A stretch of DNA of 64,000 bases from Mycobacterium lentiflavum (lineage in GTDB: Bacteria > Actinomycetota > Actinomycetes > Mycobacteriales > Mycobacteriaceae). This document shows positions 26,249 to 34,325 of this stretch, piece by piece (positions within the stretch are counted from its first letter, which is position 1; every line of letters starts with the position of its first letter). The position numbers and the translations under genes are program-made. The DNA lies in NCBI RefSeq assembly GCF_022374895.2, contig NZ_CP092423.2, positions 3,286,001-3,350,000 of the forward strand, read 5' to 3'. Below the pieces are notes generated by a model. The model made no database searches and had not been told where the DNA came from. It saw only the letters and a list, made by a program, of their open reading frames with translations.

Positions 26249-28645
26249 ATGAGCACGTCCGGATACGTCCGATTTTTTGAGGACTTCGGCATCGACGATG
26301 TGCCACTCGTCGGCGGAAAGAACGCGTCGCTGGGCGAGATGTTCCAGAAGCTGTCCGGACAGGGCGTCCGTGTCCCACACGGATTCGCCATCACCGCCCA
26401 GGCCTATCGCCACATGTTGGACAGGGCCGGCGCCTGGGACCGTCTGCATGCCGAACTCGACGAGCTCGACCCCGACGACGTCGCCGCGCTAGCACGTAAA
26501 GGCAAGCGCGCGCGTGAGATCGTCTACGGCGCCGGGCTTCCCGACGATCTGGCCGCTGAGATTCTGGATGGCTACCGCAAGCTTCAGCAGGAGTACGGCG
26601 AGGAGGTAAGTCTCGCTGTGCGGAGCTCCGCGACCGCCGAGGACCTGCCGACCGCGAGCTTTGCCGGCCAACAGGATTCGTATCTCAATATCAAAGGCGA
26701 AGAGAGTCTGCTGGACACATGCCGCCGGTGTTTCGCCAGTCTGTTCACTGACCGCGCGATTCATTACCGAATCGATCAGGGCTTCGACCATTTCAAGGTC
26801 TCTCTGTCAATCGGCGTGATGAAGATGGTGCGCTCCGACATCTCTTCGTCGGGTGTGATGTTCTCCATCGACACCGAGTCGGGCTTTCGCGATGCCGTCT
26901 TCGTGACGGGCGCCTACGGCCTTGGCGAAAATGTGGTTCAGGGTGCTGTTGACCCGGACGAGTTCTACGTCCACAAGCCGACCTATCTCTCCGGGCATCG
27001 CGCTGTGTTGCGCCGCCTCATCGGCGACAAGGCAGTGAAGATGATCCTCGTCGAAGGCGAGACGAAGAACACGACGCGAAACGTCCCCACACCAAAGTCC
27101 GACCGCGCTAGGTTCTGCCTCACGGATTCCGACGTCTTGGAGCTGGCCGGCTACGCGTGCACCATCGAGGCGCACTACGGGCGGCCGATGGACATGGAAT
27201 GGGCGAAGGACGGTCTGGACGGAAAGCTCTACATCGTGCAGGCTCGCCCCGAAACGGTGGCCTCCCAGCACAGCGCGACGGCGCTGGAGTCCTATGTGCT
27301 CGAAGGCCGCGGCGACGTACTCACCGAGGGGCGCTCGGTCGGCGAGAAGATCGCCTCGGGTGCGGCCAAACGGATCGAAAAACTCACGCAGCTGGACGAA
27401 TTCAAGCCCGGTCAGGTACTCGTCGCCGACACCACCACACCCGACTGGGAGCCGGTCATGAAGACCGCCGCAGCGATCGTCACCAATCGCGGCGGCCGCA
27501 CCTGCCACGCGTCGATCATCGCCCGCGAACTCGGCATACCCGCCGTGGTCGGCGCCGGAGACGCGACCACGTGCGTGCCCGATGGCGCCGTCGTGACGGT
27601 GTCGTGCGCCGAGGGCGACACCGGCCGCGTGTACCGGGGTGAGCTGGGCTTCCATGTCGACCGAACCGAGGTGGCCGACCTGGCGCGGCCGCGAACCCAG
27701 ATCATGATCAATCTCGGGAACCCCGACCTCGCCTTCAAGACGTCGTTCCTGCCGAACGACGGCGTGGGACTCGCCCGGATGGAGTTCATCATCGGCGAGT
27801 ACATCCGGGTTCACCCGCTAGCACTGCTGCACCCCGACAAGGTCGACGACGCCGAGGCACGTCGGACGATCGATCGGCTCACGCAGGGTTATCCCGACGG
27901 CCGCGCGTTCTTCGTGGAACGCCTTTCCGAAGGGATCGGCACCATTGCCGCCGCCTTCTGGCCGAAGCCGGTTGTGGTGCGGATGTCGGACTTCAAGACC
28001 AACGAGTACGCGAGCCTGATCGGCGGAGCAGCCTTCGAACCATCGGAGAGCAACCCGATGATCGGTTTCCGCGGCGCCTCGCGCTACGCGCATCCCGCCT
28101 ACGCTGAGGGTTTCGCGCTCGAGTGCCGCGCAATGCAACGTGTGCGCGACGAGATGGGTCTGACGAACGTGATTCTGATGCTCCCGTTCGTGCGGCGAAT
28201 TGCCGAGGCGGACCTCGTGCTGCAAACGATGGCCGACCTCGGTCTGCGCCGGGGCGAGAACGGGCTCAAGGTGTACGCGATGTGCGAGATCCCGAACAAC
28301 GTGATCCTGATCGATGAATTCGCCAAGCGTTTCGACGGTTTCTCCATCGGCTCCAACGACCTGACTCAGCTGACGCTCGGCGTCGATCGTGACAGCGAGA
28401 TCGTGGCCTTCGACTACGACGAACGCGACGAGGGTGTCAAGGAGATGATTCGCCTGGCCGTTGAGGGCTGTCGCCGCAACGGAATTCACTCGGGGCTGTG
28501 TGGGCAAGCGCCGTCGGATTACCCAGACATGGCCGAGTTCTTGGTCCGGATCGGCATCGAGTCGATGAGTCTGAACCCCGACACGGTAATCAAGACCACA
28601 CGTCAGATCCTGCAAGTGGAAAAGCAACTCGTTCCGGCTCGATGA
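26249..28645 (+). CDS. ppsA: Phosphoenolpyruvate synthase (pyruvate, water dikinase)
   Basis: A 798-residue PEP synthase of full family length: ATP + pyruvate + water to PEP + AMP + phosphate. The ATP-grasp N-terminus has VPLVGGKNASLGEM and VRSSATAEDLPTASFAGQQD. The phosphohistidine domain has GGRTCHASIIARELG with H420. The C-terminal PEP/pyruvate barrel has FSIGSNDLTQLTLGVDRD and SGLCGQAPSDYPD with the catalytic Cys. It allows gluconeogenic flux from pyruvate. It is the first gene of the hydrogenase operon; its stop overlaps the next start (ATGA). Confidence 0.93.
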   Translation: MSTSGYVRFFEDFGIDDVPLVGGKNASLGEMFQKLSGQGVRVPHGFAITAQAYRHMLDRAGAWDRLHAELDELDPDDVAALARKGKRAREIVYGAGLPDDLAAEILDGYRKLQQEYGEEVSLAVRSSATAEDLPTASFAGQQDSYLNIKGEESLLDTCRRCFASLFTDRAIHYRIDQGFDHFKVSLSIGVMKMVRSDISSSGVMFSIDTESGFRDAVFVTGAYGLGENVVQGAVDPDEFYVHKPTYLSGHRAVLRRLIGDKAVKMILVEGETKNTTRNVPTPKSDRARFCLTDSDVLELAGYACTIEAHYGRPMDMEWAKDGLDGKLYIVQARPETVASQHSATALESYVLEGRGDVLTEGRSVGEKIASGAAKRIEKLTQLDEFKPGQVLVADTTTPDWEPVMKTAAAIVTNRGGRTCHASIIARELGIPAVVGAGDATTCVPDGAVVTVSCAEGDTGRVYRGELGFHVDRTEVADLARPRTQIMINLGNPDLAFKTSFLPNDGVGLARMEFIIGEYIRVHPLALLHPDKVDDAEARRTIDRLTQGYPDGRAFFVERLSEGIGTIAAAFWPKPVVVRMSDFKTNEYASLIGGAAFEPSESNPMIGFRGASRYAHPAYAEGFALECRAMQRVRDEMGLTNVILMLPFVRRIAEADLVLQTMADLGLRRGENGLKVYAMCEIPNNVILIDEFAKRFDGFSIGSNDLTQLTLGVDRDSEIVAFDYDERDEGVKEMIRLAVEGCRRNGIHSGLCGQAPSDYPDMAEFLVRIGIESMSLNPDTVIKTTRQILQVEKQLVPAR

Positions 28646-28876
28646 GTAGCGATCTCACGCCGCTTCCGGACCTGTTGCATGGTCAGGCCCGGGCCGGTTC
28701 GCGAGCACCGGCCCGTGTACACGGACAATCCGTTCGCGGCGATCCACGGCCGGGTGTGCTATTGCGTGGGCTGCTCGCGGTACCCGTCGGCGCCGACGGG
28801 ACCACCCGCGAACGCTGGGACTATGTCAGCGCGCTACAACAAGCCGACAGCACCGACTACCCGATACCCTGAGTGA
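28642..28876 (+). pseudogene. Remnant of a GltD-like FAD-dependent oxidoreductase
   Basis: A 76-codon frame starts at the ppsA stop (ATGA), begins MSSDLTPLPDLLHGQARAGS and ends near RWDYVSALQQADSTDYPIP. In the +1 frame the same bases read REHRPVYTDNPFAAIHGRVC, which looks like the Cys-cluster region of glutamate synthase small subunit-like proteins ('NPLPAvhGRVCyhPCE'). Conserved pieces in two frames within 235 bases suggest a roughly 500-residue gene shrunk by deletion and frameshift. An alternative is a real 76-residue coupled protein. Its position suggests it once passed electrons to or from the hydrogenase. Confidence 0.5.
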
Positions 28877-28894
28877 CAGGGTGGTGCAGCAACG

Positions 28895-30679
28895 ATGACT
28901 TCGGGTATCGCGTCGATTCTCCGTGGGTACGAGCCAGACCGCACTCGGCTCATCGACATTTTGTGGGATGTACAACGCGAATTCGGCTACATCTCCACCG
29001 AATCCGCCGCCGGGATAGCCGATTGGCTCGGGCTGTCCGTCGAAGATGTTCTGGAGACCGCGACGTTCTACCATTTCTTCCACACCACGCCGTCAGGCCG
29101 TCACCGAATTTATCTGAGCAACAACGTCATCGCGAAGATGCACGGCTACCGTCAGGTGTATGAAGCCCTCGAACTCAACACCGGGACACGATTCGGCGGC
29201 CCCGGCTCGGCCGATTTCGGACTGTTTGAAACCGCCTGCATCGGGTTGAGCGATCACGAACCGGCGATGCTCATCGACGATGTCGTGTTCACAGACCTGA
29301 CACCGGCTTTGGTCGGCGACATCATCGAGGCATTGAAAACCGGTGATTCTCCGGCCCAGATCGCCAATCCAGCTGGCCTGCCTCGCGACGAAGTGGCATA
29401 CGTCGATGCGCTGACACGCACGACCGTCCATACGGCGGGGCCGGTGTTCTTCTGCGGTGACACCGACTACACCGCGTTGTTGCACCGCTGCCGGGCGACG
29501 GCCCCCGAGGACGTGGTCGCCACCATCTCCGAGTCTGGCCTGCGGGGGCTAGGCGGCGCGGGTTTCCGCACCGGCAACAAGTGGAAGCTCTGCCACGCGG
29601 CCGCGGGCGACGAGAAGTACATCATCTGCAACGCCGATGAGGGCGAGCCCGGGACCTTCAAGGACCGGGCGTTGCTGACCTATTCCCCCAAGCAGGTATT
29701 CGCGGGCATGGCGATCGCGGCATACGCCGTCGGCGCCCGACGTGGCATCCTCTACCTTCGCGCAGAGTACGCGTATCTGCGCGACTACCTGGCACAGCAA
29801 CTGGTGGAGCTACGCGAGGACGGGGTACTCGGCGAGACTTTCGACATCCGCATCCAGTTGGGCGCCGGGGCCTACATCTGCGGCGACGAGTCCGCGCTAC
29901 TCGAGTCCTGTGAGGGCAAGCGGGGAACGCCCCGACTCAAGCCGCCGTTCCCGGTCGAGCACGGTTTCCTGGGCAAGCCGACGGTCGTCAACAACGTCGA
30001 GACATTCGCCGCGGCGAGCCGGATCATGCAGGAGGGTGCCGCGTGGTTCGCTGCAATGGGGGTGCCTGGGTCAACCGGCACCCGGCTAATCAGCGTTGCC
30101 GGCGACTGCGCGGCACCCGGGATCTATGAGGTGGAGTGGGGCATCACGCTGCGTGAAGTGCTCGACTTGGTCGGAGCCGACAACCCCCGGGCCGTACAGA
30201 TCAGCGGTCCCTCCGGGGAGATGCTCTCGGTGGCCGGCGATGCCGACCGCAGATTCGCCTACGACGACGTGTCCTGCAACGGCTCCTTCATGGTGTTCAA
30301 CCACGAACGCGACCTGCTCGAAATCGTCGGGGACTTCCTGCAGTTCTTTGTCGCCGAGTCCTGCGGCATCTGTGTGCCCTGTCGCGCAGGCAATGTGATG
30401 CTGCGGCAGAAGGTCGGCCTGGTAGCCGCGGGTCGGGCGGTCCGATCCGATCTCGACGACATGGTTGCCTGGGGTGGGATCGTCGCTAAAACCAGCCGGT
30501 GCGGGCTTGGTGCCACCTCGCCCAATCCGATCCTGACCACGTTGAAAAAGTTCCCGGAAATCTATTCGGCCCGACTTTGTGAGCGAAATGGCGACCTGCT
30601 GCCGTCCTTCCACCCAGCGGCTGAGCTGACCGATTATGCCGAAGCCGTTGCCGCACTGGCACCACAGGAGTCGCTGTGA
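28895..30679 (+). CDS. hoxF: NAD-reducing hydrogenase diaphorase subunit HoxF
   Basis: A 594-residue HoxF of a group 3d [NiFe]-hydrogenase. Residues 1-170 are a HoxE/NuoE-like domain that has lost the [2Fe-2S] cysteines; only one Cys is left (ETACIGLSDHEP). Residues 190-590 are NuoF-like: FMN site GLRGLGGAGFRTGNKW, NAD site GAGAYICGDESALLESCEGK, and the [4Fe-4S] ligands SCGICVPCRAG plus SRCGLGA. It transfers electrons between NAD(H) and HoxU. The ATG at 28895 gives the complete N-terminal domain; no strong ribosome site is seen. Its stop overlaps the hoxU start (GTGA). Confidence 0.93.
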   Translation: MTSGIASILRGYEPDRTRLIDILWDVQREFGYISTESAAGIADWLGLSVEDVLETATFYHFFHTTPSGRHRIYLSNNVIAKMHGYRQVYEALELNTGTRFGGPGSADFGLFETACIGLSDHEPAMLIDDVVFTDLTPALVGDIIEALKTGDSPAQIANPAGLPRDEVAYVDALTRTTVHTAGPVFFCGDTDYTALLHRCRATAPEDVVATISESGLRGLGGAGFRTGNKWKLCHAAAGDEKYIICNADEGEPGTFKDRALLTYSPKQVFAGMAIAAYAVGARRGILYLRAEYAYLRDYLAQQLVELREDGVLGETFDIRIQLGAGAYICGDESALLESCEGKRGTPRLKPPFPVEHGFLGKPTVVNNVETFAAASRIMQEGAAWFAAMGVPGSTGTRLISVAGDCAAPGIYEVEWGITLREVLDLVGADNPRAVQISGPSGEMLSVAGDADRRFAYDDVSCNGSFMVFNHERDLLEIVGDFLQFFVAESCGICVPCRAGNVMLRQKVGLVAAGRAVRSDLDDMVAWGGIVAKTSRCGLGATSPNPILTTLKKFPEIYSARLCERNGDLLPSFHPAAELTDYAEAVAALAPQESL

Positions 30680-31389
30680 GCATCCGGATCGAGATCGACG
30701 GCGAAGCCGTCACCTGCGAGGAGGGCAGGACGCTCGTCGATGTCGCCGCCGAGGCGGGCGTCTACATCCCGACCTTGTGCTATCTGCCCGAACATCCCGT
30801 CCTGGGTACCTGCCGAGTGTGTTCGGTCAAGGTCAACGGCGTGGTCGGCGCCGCCTGTGCGGTCGAGGTCAGCGATGGGATGCGAGTGGAGGTCAACGAC
30901 CCGGAGACCACCGACGCGCGTAAGGCGCTGGTGGAGTTGCTGTTCGCCGAGGGCAACCACAACTGCCCCAGCTGTGAAAAGTCCGGGCGGTGCACGCTGC
31001 AGGCGGTCGGCTACGAGGTGGACATGATGGTGTCCCGTTTCCCCTACCAGTTCCCCGAGCGCGTTGCCGAGCATGCGGCGGACACGATTTGGCTGGAGCG
31101 CGACCGCTGCATCTTCTGCCAGCGTTGCGTGGAGTTCGTCCGGGATCGCGAGACCGGCAAAAAGATCTTCAGCATCAGCGGCCGCGGCGCGGATGCCCGC
31201 ATCGAGATCGATATCGAACTGGCCAACAGGATGCCCGTCGAACAGGTCCGCGAGGCCGTCGACATCTGTCCCGTCGGAACGATACTCGAGAAAGGGGTTG
31301 GGTATGACGAGCCTATCGGCGAGCGGCGCTACGAAGTCGAATCGGTGAAGGACCGGGCGCTAGAAGCACCACGGAGGCAGGGCAAGTGA
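30676..31389 (+). CDS. hoxU: NAD-reducing hydrogenase diaphorase subunit HoxU
   Basis: A 237-residue HoxU/NuoG-like Fe-S protein that wires HoxF to the hydrogenase module. The N-terminal [2Fe-2S] domain has CYLPEHPVLGTCRVCSVKV and a fourth Cys in AACAVEV. The HxCxxCxxxxxC type site is HNCPSCEKSGRC. The C-terminal [4Fe-4S] set is DRCIFCQRCVEF plus DICPVGTI. The GTG at 30676 overlaps the hoxF stop, and its own stop overlaps hoxY. Confidence 0.93.
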   Translation: MSIRIEIDGEAVTCEEGRTLVDVAAEAGVYIPTLCYLPEHPVLGTCRVCSVKVNGVVGAACAVEVSDGMRVEVNDPETTDARKALVELLFAEGNHNCPSCEKSGRCTLQAVGYEVDMMVSRFPYQFPERVAEHAADTIWLERDRCIFCQRCVEFVRDRETGKKIFSISGRGADARIEIDIELANRMPVEQVREAVDICPVGTILEKGVGYDEPIGERRYEVESVKDRALEAPRRQGK

Positions 31390-32015
31390 CGACGTCGAAC
31401 ATCAATGAGCTTGCATCGCACCAACTTCCGGCCACCCCGCTCGACCCGGAACTGGCCGCCAAACGCGCCGGCAAGATCAAGGTCTCGATGATCAGCCTCT
31501 GTGGCTGTTGGGGATGTAGCTTGTCGTTGCTCGACATCGACGAGCGGATGATCGACCTGCTGGACAAAATCACAATAATGCGATCGTCTTTCACCGACAT
31601 CAAGCGCATTCCGGAGCGGTGCGCGATTGGATTCATCGAGGGCGGCGTCGCCAACAAGGACAATATCGAGACACTGCGGCACTTCAGGGACAACTGCGAC
31701 GTGCTGATCTCGGTCGGCGCTTGCGCGATCTGGGGTGGTGTCCCGGCACTGCGTAACCTGGTGGGCCTCAAGGATTGTCTGGCGGAGGCCTACACGAACT
31801 CCCCGACGGCGCCGCCCGCCTCCAGTCCGGTGGTGCCCTACCACCATCGGATCCCTATCCTCACCAACGACGTCTATCCGTGCCACGAAGTCGTGCAGAT
31901 GGACTACTTCATCCCGGGCTGCCCGCCGGAGGCGGACGCAATCCTTGACGTCCTGGAGGATCTGGTCAACGGACGTCCGGTGAATCTGCCCAAGTCTCTC
32001 AACCGTTTCGACTGA
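31386..32015 (+). CDS. hoxY: NAD-reducing hydrogenase small subunit HoxY
   Basis: A 209-residue [NiFe]-hydrogenase small subunit of the short HoxY type, with no Tat signal, so cytoplasmic. Ligands for the single proximal [4Fe-4S] cluster are in SLCGCWGCSLSLLD, GACAIWGGVPALRN and the IPGCPPEAD end. The GTG at 31386 overlaps the hoxU stop. hoxH starts 16 bases after its stop. Confidence 0.93.
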   Translation: MTTSNINELASHQLPATPLDPELAAKRAGKIKVSMISLCGCWGCSLSLLDIDERMIDLLDKITIMRSSFTDIKRIPERCAIGFIEGGVANKDNIETLRHFRDNCDVLISVGACAIWGGVPALRNLVGLKDCLAEAYTNSPTAPPASSPVVPYHHRIPILTNDVYPCHEVVQMDYFIPGCPPEADAILDVLEDLVNGRPVNLPKSLNRFD

Positions 32016-32031
32016 TCGGGGAAATGCCGGT

Positions 32032-33492
32032 ATGGCGAAGACGCTCGTAATCGATCCGGTCACCCGAATCGAAGGACACGGAAAGGTGGTCATCGAACTC
32101 GATGACGAGCGCAACGTCATCGATGCCAAGCTGCACGTGGTGGAGTTCCGCGGCTACGAGAAGTTCATTCAGGGCCACCCGTACTGGGAAGCACCCGTTC
32201 TCATGCAGCGGATCTGTGGGATCTGTTTCGTCAGCCACCACCTTGGCGGCGCCAAGGCCCTCGACGACATGATCGGCGTCGGGCCGGCGTCGGGCACGAA
32301 TCTCACCCCGACAGCAATCAAGATGCGCCGGCTGGGTCACTACGCACAGATGCTGCAATCACACGTCACCGCCTACTTCTACCTGGTGGTACCGGAGATG
32401 TTGTTCGGGATCGACGCCGCGCCCGAGCAGCGCAACCTAATCGGACTGATCGAGGCCAACCCCGATCTCATCAAACGTGTTGTCCGGCTGCGTAAGTGGG
32501 GTCAGGAGGTCATCGCCGCCGTCTTCGGAAAGCGCATGCACGGCCTTTCCGCGGTGCCCGGTGGCGTGAACAAAAACCTGACAGCCGCCGACGTGAACCG
32601 CTTGCTGCGCGGCGAGGACGGATTGTCCTCCATCGACGAGGTCATCGACGACGCTCAGCTGGGTCTGCAGATGTTCTACGACTTCCATGACGAGCACCGC
32701 GCCCAAGTCGACGGCTTCGCCAATGTGGCGGCGCTGAACATGTGTCTGGTGGACGATGACGGCAACGTCGACTACTACGACGGGCGGCTCAGGGTCGTCG
32801 ACGAGCACAAGCAGCTCATCCGCGAGTTCGATTACCGCGACTATCTCGACCACTTCTCCGAGGGTGTCGAGAAGTGGACCTACATGAAGTTCCCGTACCT
32901 CACCGACCTCGGCCGCGACGCCGGGTCGGTGCGGGTAGGCCCGCTGGCCCGGCTCAACGTCACCCAGGCCCTGTCGACACCAATCGCCGCCGAAGCGCTG
33001 GAGAGGTTTCACGCGTACACCGGCGGACGCGCCAACAATATGACGCTGCATACCAATTGGGCGCGCACCATCGAAATCATCCACGCCGCCGAGGTGATCA
33101 GGGGCTTGCTCAACGATCCCGACCTGCAAAAGGATGACCTCGTGGTGTCACCGGGCGCCTGGACCGGAGAGGGGGTCGGGGTGGTGGAAGCCCCCCGGGG
33201 GAGCCTGTTGCACCACTACCGCGCCGATCGCGAAGGCAATATCACCTTCGCTAACTTGATCGTGGCCACCACCCAAAACAACCAGGTGCTCAACCGGACG
33301 GTACGCAGCGTCGCCGAGGATTATCTCGGCGGCCAGGCTGAGATCACCGAGGGCATGATGAATGCCATCGAGGTCGGGATCCGCGCCTACGATCCCTGCC
33401 TGAGCTGCGCCACCCACGCCCTGGGGCAGATGCCTTTGGTCGTCACCGTTGTCGACTCGCGTGGACGGGTGCTCGATGAACACGTGCGCTGA
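32032..33492 (+). CDS. hoxH: NAD-reducing [NiFe]-hydrogenase large subunit HoxH
   Basis: A 486-residue catalytic subunit. Nickel-iron ligands are RICGICFVSHH (C62, C65) and DPCLSCATH (C456, C459). After H462 come 24 more residues (ALGQMPLVVTVVDSRG and on), the C-terminal extension removed by HoxW after metal insertion, so a precursor is encoded. IDPVTRIEGHGK is the usual N-terminal motif. The enzyme would oxidise H2 with NAD+ or evolve H2 from NADH in the cytoplasm. No hyp maturation genes lie in this window, so they must be elsewhere. Confidence 0.94.
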   Translation: MAKTLVIDPVTRIEGHGKVVIELDDERNVIDAKLHVVEFRGYEKFIQGHPYWEAPVLMQRICGICFVSHHLGGAKALDDMIGVGPASGTNLTPTAIKMRRLGHYAQMLQSHVTAYFYLVVPEMLFGIDAAPEQRNLIGLIEANPDLIKRVVRLRKWGQEVIAAVFGKRMHGLSAVPGGVNKNLTAADVNRLLRGEDGLSSIDEVIDDAQLGLQMFYDFHDEHRAQVDGFANVAALNMCLVDDDGNVDYYDGRLRVVDEHKQLIREFDYRDYLDHFSEGVEKWTYMKFPYLTDLGRDAGSVRVGPLARLNVTQALSTPIAAEALERFHAYTGGRANNMTLHTNWARTIEIIHAAEVIRGLLNDPDLQKDDLVVSPGAWTGEGVGVVEAPRGSLLHHYRADREGNITFANLIVATTQNNQVLNRTVRSVAEDYLGGQAEITEGMMNAIEVGIRAYDPCLSCATHALGQMPLVVTVVDSRGRVLDEHVR

Positions 33493-33958
33493 ACCAGACT
33501 TTGTCAGTCTCGCGCTGCTCGACAATCCCACGTCGCTGATCTACGGCATCGGTAACGCCGGACGTCAGGACGACGGGTTGGGCTGGGCCTTCATCGACCG
33601 GCTCGAGCAAATCCGGCCTCAGCCTCGAGCACACCTGCGCCGTACCTATCAGCTGAGCCTCGAAGACGCCGATCTAATCAGCCGATTTACGCGAGTGCTG
33701 TTCGTGGACGCCACCAAAGACCCTGCGGTCAAATCGTTCACCGTCAGCCGTCCGGAGCCGAAGCTGGACTTCAGCTTCACCTCGCACGCAATCTCGGTGC
33801 CGGCAATCCTGGCCACCACCCAGCAGTGCTTCGAAACCGTTCCTCACGCCTGTTTGCTGGCGATCCGCGGCTACGAATGGGAACTTCAACACGGACTGAC
33901 CAACGCCGCCGAACACAACCTGAACCACTCATTGGGGTTCTTGTCCAGACCGCAGTAG
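33476..33958 (+). CDS. hoxW: Hydrogenase maturation endopeptidase HoxW
   Basis: A 160-residue HybD/HoxW-family protease that should cleave the HoxH tail. The start IYGIGNAGRQDDGLGWAFID carries the GxGN...DDGxG pattern with the nickel-sensing acidic residues, and VLFVDATKDP is the second strand motif. The ATG at 33476 overlaps the end of hoxH by 17 bases; an earlier GTG at 33449 would add 9 residues inside hoxH. It is the last gene of the operon. Confidence 0.85.
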   Translation: MNTCAEPDFVSLALLDNPTSLIYGIGNAGRQDDGLGWAFIDRLEQIRPQPRAHLRRTYQLSLEDADLISRFTRVLFVDATKDPAVKSFTVSRPEPKLDFSFTSHAISVPAILATTQQCFETVPHACLLAIRGYEWELQHGLTNAAEHNLNHSLGFLSRPQ

Positions 33959-34325
33959 CGCCGGCCGCACCAGTGGACGCTGCTTTGGACTGCTGGCTCG
34001 CAGTGGCCGTTCGGTGTCGTGAGTTTGCTAACCGGGTGCGGGACCACCAGGAGCGGCGAAGCCGCCAGCACAACCCGGCAGGCCATAGCGGGCCAGATCT
34101 GCGGCCGGCAGGCCACCGCCAAGCCCCGCTACCCGAGGACGATTCCAAAGGTTGACGGCGGTGCGAACAGTTGTCGGGTGCCGGATCGACATTCGTCGCT
34201 CCCGTCATGCCGGTGCGCACCAAAGCGTTTCCGGTCGGTTCGGCTGACCCACCTGACCTTCGATGTGGCTTGACCGCGAACGGGTACCGTGGCGCTGTGT
34301 ATCCGCTCGATCTTGCCGCGCACTG
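33959..34325 (+). other. 367-base region without a supported gene
   Basis: Between hoxW and the acyltransferase gene. A frame from 34019 begins MSLLTGCGTTRSGEAAS, which looks like a lipobox, but it lacks a proper hydrophobic signal segment and its later part is not protein-like. It may be a decayed lipoprotein. No clear terminator or promoter was seen. Confidence 0.35.

Noticed and set aside
34019..34273. Lipoprotein-like frame starting MSLLTGCGTTRSGEAA
   Set aside because: There is a lipobox-like LTGC, but no basic/hydrophobic signal before it and an unnatural C-terminal composition. Kept only as a possible decayed gene in the 33959-34325 entry.
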